Assembly (NCBI GenBank): GCA_017414505.1
Contig: JAFQLQ010000035.1
Coordinates: 1 to 62,861, forward strand
Direction of reading: 5' to 3'
Source of the DNA: Clostridia bacterium
Lineage (GTDB): Bacteria; Bacillota; Clostridia; UMGS1840; HGM11507
Length of the DNA: 62,861 nt
Positions 59,119-62,861 of this stretch are shown here, one piece after another (position 1 is the first letter of the stretch; each line of letters starts with the position of its first letter). The notes beneath the pieces are model-generated. The model had not been told where the DNA came from. It did not search any database and worked only from the letters and a program-made list of their open reading frames with translations. Both the position numbers and the translations under genes were made by a program.

Positions 59119-62100
59119 ATGAAAAAATTTCTATCTATCGTGCTTACAATTGCAATGATTTTAAGCATGGTAAGCGTTGTTGCTTTTGCGGATGGCGAAA
59201 TTTCCGGATGGGCTGATAATGCTGATACAGCTTGGTATAATGACACTGATACCGAATTCAAAATCAGCACAGCTGCGGAACTTGCAGGTCTTGCAAAGCT
59301 TGTTAATGAAGGTACAGATTCGTTTGCTAAAAAAACAGTTAATCTAACTGCAAGCATTGATCTTGAACAAATCGATTGGACAGCAATCGGTACAAGTACC
59401 AACCCGTTCTTAGGTACTTTTGACGGTGGCAACAATGTAATCTCCAATCTTTGGGGAGCCGAGGGCGAAAATGGTCTTTTCGGTTATACAAGTTCAGGAA
59501 ACCGTGCTGAAAACTATGGTTCAGAGGCTATTATCAGAAATTTCATTATCGATGGAGCAGTTATCAACGATGCTGAGGAAATCCATAATGGTGCAGGTGC
59601 AGTTGTTGGTTGCGGTAATATGTACACAACAATAAAAAATGTAACTGTAAAAGGTGAAATTCTTATTTCAGGATGCAGAGCCGGTGGTATTCTTGGTTAC
59701 GCATACAGCGGTGCCCTTATTGATAATTGTCATATAATTGCAACAAACGGAAGCGAAATCAATGCTCTTTTCTGGGCAGCGGGCGGAATTATGGGCTTTG
59801 GCGGTCCTGACGGAAGCGTATATATCACAAACTGCAGTGTTAAAAATGTTTCTGTAAATGCAGTTAATAATTACGGAGCAGCAGGAATTCTTGGAAACGG
59901 CGGTAGCGGTAAAGTAGAAAATGTTACTGTAGAAAATGTTGAGATTACAGCAGCATATGCTCCTGAATACAATGCATATATTTCGGGCGGTCCTGTGGTA
60001 TCTGGTAACAATTATGTAACAGGAACAGAACTTACTGTAGATGGTACTAAAGTAGAGATGACAGAAACTGAAATCGAAAATGTAATAATCCCCGTTGCAG
60101 AAGTAAACGGTACTTACTATGAAAATTTACAGGCAGCTATCTTTGATGCGGCTGCAATTGCAACTGCTGAAGCTCCTGTAACAGTTGAATTGAAAAAAGG
60201 TGTTTACGAAGTTGGAAACATTCAGTTCCCCGCACATACTTCATATATCACAATTAAAGGTGCACAAAACAATGATGTAGCTCTTATGAGTGCTGCAGAC
60301 AGCAAAGCTACTGTTCTTAAAAACAGTTCTTTAAGCTCTGCATCCGGTAGCGATATTGCTTACAGCAACATTACTATTGACAATATTGAATTTGACAGTT
60401 CCAATATTCTTTTCACAGCAGGAAGAGCAAAATCTTTATATGCAAACTGGACAATTACAAACTGCTATTTCCATGACATAGACGATGCAACCGCGGTTCA
60501 TTTCCAGGTTAGCGATTCGCCGATGAACGGATTTACATTTACAAATAATGTTATTGAAAATGTAACAGGCAGTGCAAAATCAGGTGTTGTTCTTAACGCA
60601 TCTAAAGGTGATGTTACATTCTCCGGTAACACTATCAACAATGTTAACTGGAATGCAATTCAGTGCATTAATGCAGCAGCAGATGCAAACATTGTTATAA
60701 CCGATAATATTCTTTCTTCCGGAGCAGATGAAGGTGTTCTTAATCTTAGCGGTGTGAATGCAGTTGAACTTAACAACAACACAATCACAACAACAGGTGA
60801 ACAACCCGAAATAGCATATTTCGTTCCTGCTGTTAAGATTGGTAACGTATATTATAAATCCTTTGAAGCTGCTGTTAAGGCTGCTGAAGATGGTGCAGTA
60901 ATCGACTTGCTTGGCGATGTGCATAAGCTTGATAACACCAATAAAATTATTTCCGGTAAAGAAGTAACAATTCAGAATGGTACTTTTGATATTTCCAATA
61001 CAAGATGGGCAGGAAACTCTGTTTTCGATGTTAGCGGAAATTCTACAGTTCTTAATATGAACAATGTTAAATTTGTTGGTTCAAATTACAGTTCTGCTTA
61101 TGGTGTAATTTACGTTTATAACGGTGCAACAGTTAATCTTACAAATGTTGAATTTGACCTTGAAAATGAGTTGGCAGCAGGTGGTGCCGTGCTTAAAGGT
61201 AATGGAGAACAGAATTCTACATTCAACATAACAAATTCTAAATTTAATTTGCTTAACCCTGTAAGTGTTATCAAAAACACTACTCTTACAATGACAGATT
61301 CTTCTATTCGTGCCATAACAGATGAAAATGGTATAGTTAACAATGCTTTCAGAGAAATTGAGGGCTCAATTACCGATTCTGAAATCTATATCGAAGGTTT
61401 TGAAAACGGATTCAAAAATACTTCTGATGAAGAGCTTACAATAGATGGCGATTCTGTAGTTACAGTTTATAATTGCTCTAAAGGCTCACCTTCTGAAGGT
61501 AAATTAGGTTACGATATTGATATGACAGGAACAAGTGTTCTTACAGTTGCTGATGATGCGAAGCTTTATGCTGATACAGTTAATACAGGAAGCAATATAG
61601 AAGCTCCCGAAGGCGCATTCGTTTCCAAAGCAAACAAAATCTATCTTCAGTTTGATTATAACGAAGCTTCCAAAGAAGGCGAACAGGAATATGATATCGT
61701 TTTAGTTGGTGCAAACAGCGAAGATATCAACAGATTAAACACAGCAGACTTTACATTTGATTTCGATTACGAAGGAACAAACGGAAGCAAAATGGCTTAT
61801 GAAATCAAACCTGCTGAAAAAATTACATTAACAGAAAATGCAGATTTTGAAAACAGATATATGTTCAACTTTAAAGGAAAAGACAATGTTGAAGATACAG
61901 CAAACAAAATTGTAATTGGTAAAGTTAAATTTACAGGTTACGGCGAATTCAGCTTTAAAGTTGATACAACAGTAACATATAAAGACGCAAACATTGTTAC
62001 AGCAACAACACTTGTAGACAACGTTGTAGATGTATTTGCAATCGGCGGAGCAACAGGCTACGAATTAATCGTTAACGAAAATGACGTAGTTACCGATATG

Positions 62101-62667
62101 GTAGGTAAAATTGAGGGTGCTGAAATTATCGTTCCCACAAGAAAGCTTACAATCAATGTAGATTTCCCGAATGCAGTTGAGAAAAATGATGCTTTATATC
62201 AGATGATGACTGTAACAGTTACAGGTGACGACATTGAAACCTTAACATACAACCTTGGTAACGAAATGACAGCTGACGGAAAATATGTAATTGAAATTGT
62301 TGATGAATTAACACTTAACAATGCATATACTGTTGAAGTAAGCGGTGAAGGTTACAGAACAGCACGTTACACAGTAACAATGACAGAGGAAAAAGAACTT
62401 AACTTCTGGAACAACGTTAAGGATGTAGCAATTGAAGTAGAAGAAGGAAAATCCTCTTCCGCTAAAAACGTAACATTCTTAGCAGGAGATATCGTAAAAG
62501 ACAGCAATATCAATATTTACGATTTATCCGCAGTAGTATCCTACTTCGGAACAATAGACCTTAAAAACAACGGCGAAGCAGAAAAATACATCAGATACGA
62601 TTTAAACCGTGACGGCAAAATTGATTCTAAAGATGTAGCTTATGTACTTGTTTCCTGGGGTAAATAA
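59119..62667 (+). CDS. Secreted beta-helix protein with C-terminal dockerin
   Basis: A 1182-aa secreted protein. Signal peptide at 1-24 (to AFADG). Residues about 40-120 carry a GLUG-type entry domain ('FKISTAAELAGLAKLVNEGT', 'FLGTFDGGNNVISNL'). Residues about 120-830 are right-handed parallel beta-helix repeats rich in N/T/V ('ITNCYFHDIDDATAVHF', 'FTNNVIENVTGSAKSG'). Residues about 830-980 form a beta sandwich like a cohesin or related module (inference). Residues about 985-1120 are another beta module. The C-terminus is a dockerin type I: first loop degenerate ('VKDSNINIYDLSAVVSYFG'), second loop canonical ('DLNRDGKIDSKDVAYVL'). Beta-helix proteins often bind or cleave pectin-like polysaccharides; no catalytic residues are assigned. 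Monocistronic: own promoter, RBS AGAAAGAAGG and terminator. Confidence 0.85.
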   Translation: MKKFLSIVLTIAMILSMVSVVAFADGEISGWADNADTAWYNDTDTEFKISTAAELAGLAKLVNEGTDSFAKKTVNLTASIDLEQIDWTAIGTSTNPFLGTFDGGNNVISNLWGAEGENGLFGYTSSGNRAENYGSEAIIRNFIIDGAVINDAEEIHNGAGAVVGCGNMYTTIKNVTVKGEILISGCRAGGILGYAYSGALIDNCHIIATNGSEINALFWAAGGIMGFGGPDGSVYITNCSVKNVSVNAVNNYGAAGILGNGGSGKVENVTVENVEITAAYAPEYNAYISGGPVVSGNNYVTGTELTVDGTKVEMTETEIENVIIPVAEVNGTYYENLQAAIFDAAAIATAEAPVTVELKKGVYEVGNIQFPAHTSYITIKGAQNNDVALMSAADSKATVLKNSSLSSASGSDIAYSNITIDNIEFDSSNILFTAGRAKSLYANWTITNCYFHDIDDATAVHFQVSDSPMNGFTFTNNVIENVTGSAKSGVVLNASKGDVTFSGNTINNVNWNAIQCINAAADANIVITDNILSSGADEGVLNLSGVNAVELNNNTITTTGEQPEIAYFVPAVKIGNVYYKSFEAAVKAAEDGAVIDLLGDVHKLDNTNKIISGKEVTIQNGTFDISNTRWAGNSVFDVSGNSTVLNMNNVKFVGSNYSSAYGVIYVYNGATVNLTNVEFDLENELAAGGAVLKGNGEQNSTFNITNSKFNLLNPVSVIKNTTLTMTDSSIRAITDENGIVNNAFREIEGSITDSEIYIEGFENGFKNTSDEELTIDGDSVVTVYNCSKGSPSEGKLGYDIDMTGTSVLTVADDAKLYADTVNTGSNIEAPEGAFVSKANKIYLQFDYNEASKEGEQEYDIVLVGANSEDINRLNTADFTFDFDYEGTNGSKMAYEIKPAEKITLTENADFENRYMFNFKGKDNVEDTANKIVIGKVKFTGYGEFSFKVDTTVTYKDANIVTATTLVDNVVDVFAIGGATGYELIVNENDVVTDMVGKIEGAEIIVPTRKLTINVDFPNAVEKNDALYQMMTVTVTGDDIETLTYNLGNEMTADGKYVIEIVDELTLNNAYTVEVSGEGYRTARYTVTMTEEKELNFWNNVKDVAIEVEEGKSSSAKNVTFLAGDIVKDSNINIYDLSAVVSYFGTIDLKNNGEAEKYIRYDLNRDGKIDSKDVAYVLVSWGK

Positions 62668-62673
62668 GATAAT

Positions 62674-62700
62674 AAAAACCGGCTTTCGAGCCGGTTTTTT
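62674..62700 (+). terminator. Intrinsic terminator of the dockerin gene
   Basis: AAAAACCGGCT (62674-62684), TTCG tetraloop, AGCCGGTTTTT (62689-62699). Confidence 0.93.
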
Positions 62701-62701
62701 A

Positions 62702-62861
62702 AATGCAAAATTCAAAATGTAAAGTGCAAGGCTTCTCCTTGAGGAGTTTTGCCGTTAAGACAATATGCCTTGAATTGGCATATTGATAGGCAAAATGCAA
62801 GTGTTGCGATGTAAGCAACATGGACGAAAGCAACGTAAGTTGCGATACATTAATCAGCTCC
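62702..62861. repeat. Intergenic palindrome-rich repeat region
   Basis: A 160-bp stretch without a gene up to the window edge. It has several palindromes: CAATATGCC (62761-62769) with GGCATATTG (62777-62785), GCAAC...GTTGC near 62830-62842, and a run of short repeated elements (AAAATGCAA, GCAAAATGCAA). Related to the palindromes near 32150-32200. Probably REP-like non-coding DNA. Confidence 0.5.

Noticed and set aside
1..62861. CRISPR arrays, prophage, transposase or integrase genes
   Set aside because: No regularly spaced direct repeats and no frame with transposase, recombinase or phage structural motifs was found.

Overview
The window looks like chromosomal DNA of an uncultured, low-GC, Gram-positive clostridium, probably an anaerobic gut or rumen member of the Clostridia. 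The reasons are AT-rich sequence, sigma-A promoters with 17-bp spacers, strong GGAGG ribosome binding sites, SLH-anchored surface proteins, BIG2/LRR adhesin-like proteins, a dockerin, a rubredoxin/flavodiiron pair and a cobalamin riboswitch. The taxonomic call is an inference; no marker that fixes a species is present.

Layout. 118-5421: a giant secreted BIG2/BspA-LRR protein. 5574-8077: an operon of a PMM-like HAD phosphatase, a GNAT acetyltransferase and a glycerol-1-phosphate dehydrogenase. 8115-8322: one copy of a ~208-bp dispersed repeat; its inverted second copy is at 26985-27193. 8357-10497 (minus): ZIP metal transporter, rubredoxin (a 52-aa gene that is easily missed) and FprA-type flavodiiron protein. 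10574-21249: a cobalamin riboswitch and terminator, followed by a seven-gene operon. Its products are four surface proteins carrying transcobalamin-like alpha-barrel and DUF4430 (beta) domains, an ECF-type T component, and a fused double ATPase/S-component that is frameshifted at a T7 run. 21317-26983: SGNH hydrolase, small proteins, Ppx/GppA, PAP2, rpsT, a single-chain transcobalamin-like protein (25018-26409) and a pentapeptide protein. 27222-31810: acyl-CoA ligase, two tandem structured non-coding RNA genes, and proBA. 31972-32048: tRNA-Arg(ACG). 32272-58974: a carbohydrate region with an alpha/alpha-barrel protein, GH29 fucosidase, xpt, EamA transporter, AraC regulator, WbsX/GH99-like protein, two tandem heparinase II/III-like proteins, two LamG-like modular proteins, two SLH proteins and a GH127 enzyme. 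59119-62667: a beta-helix protein ending in a dockerin.

How the parts work together. The strongest system is the B12 island. A riboswitch that senses cobalamin sits before cell-surface proteins built from the same two folds as mammalian intrinsic factor and transcobalamin, and those genes run directly into an ECF transporter. A reasonable model is capture of corrinoid at the S-layer, hand-off to a membrane-tethered beta-domain protein, and import by the ECF complex. The second theme is polysaccharide use: secreted polysaccharide-lyase-like and glycan-binding proteins and S-layer proteins, with cytoplasmic GH29 and GH127 enzymes and an AraC regulator. No sugar transporter is visible in this region.

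Limits: domain calls come from reading motifs, not from profile searches. Residue positions are approximate. RNA structures were paired by eye.
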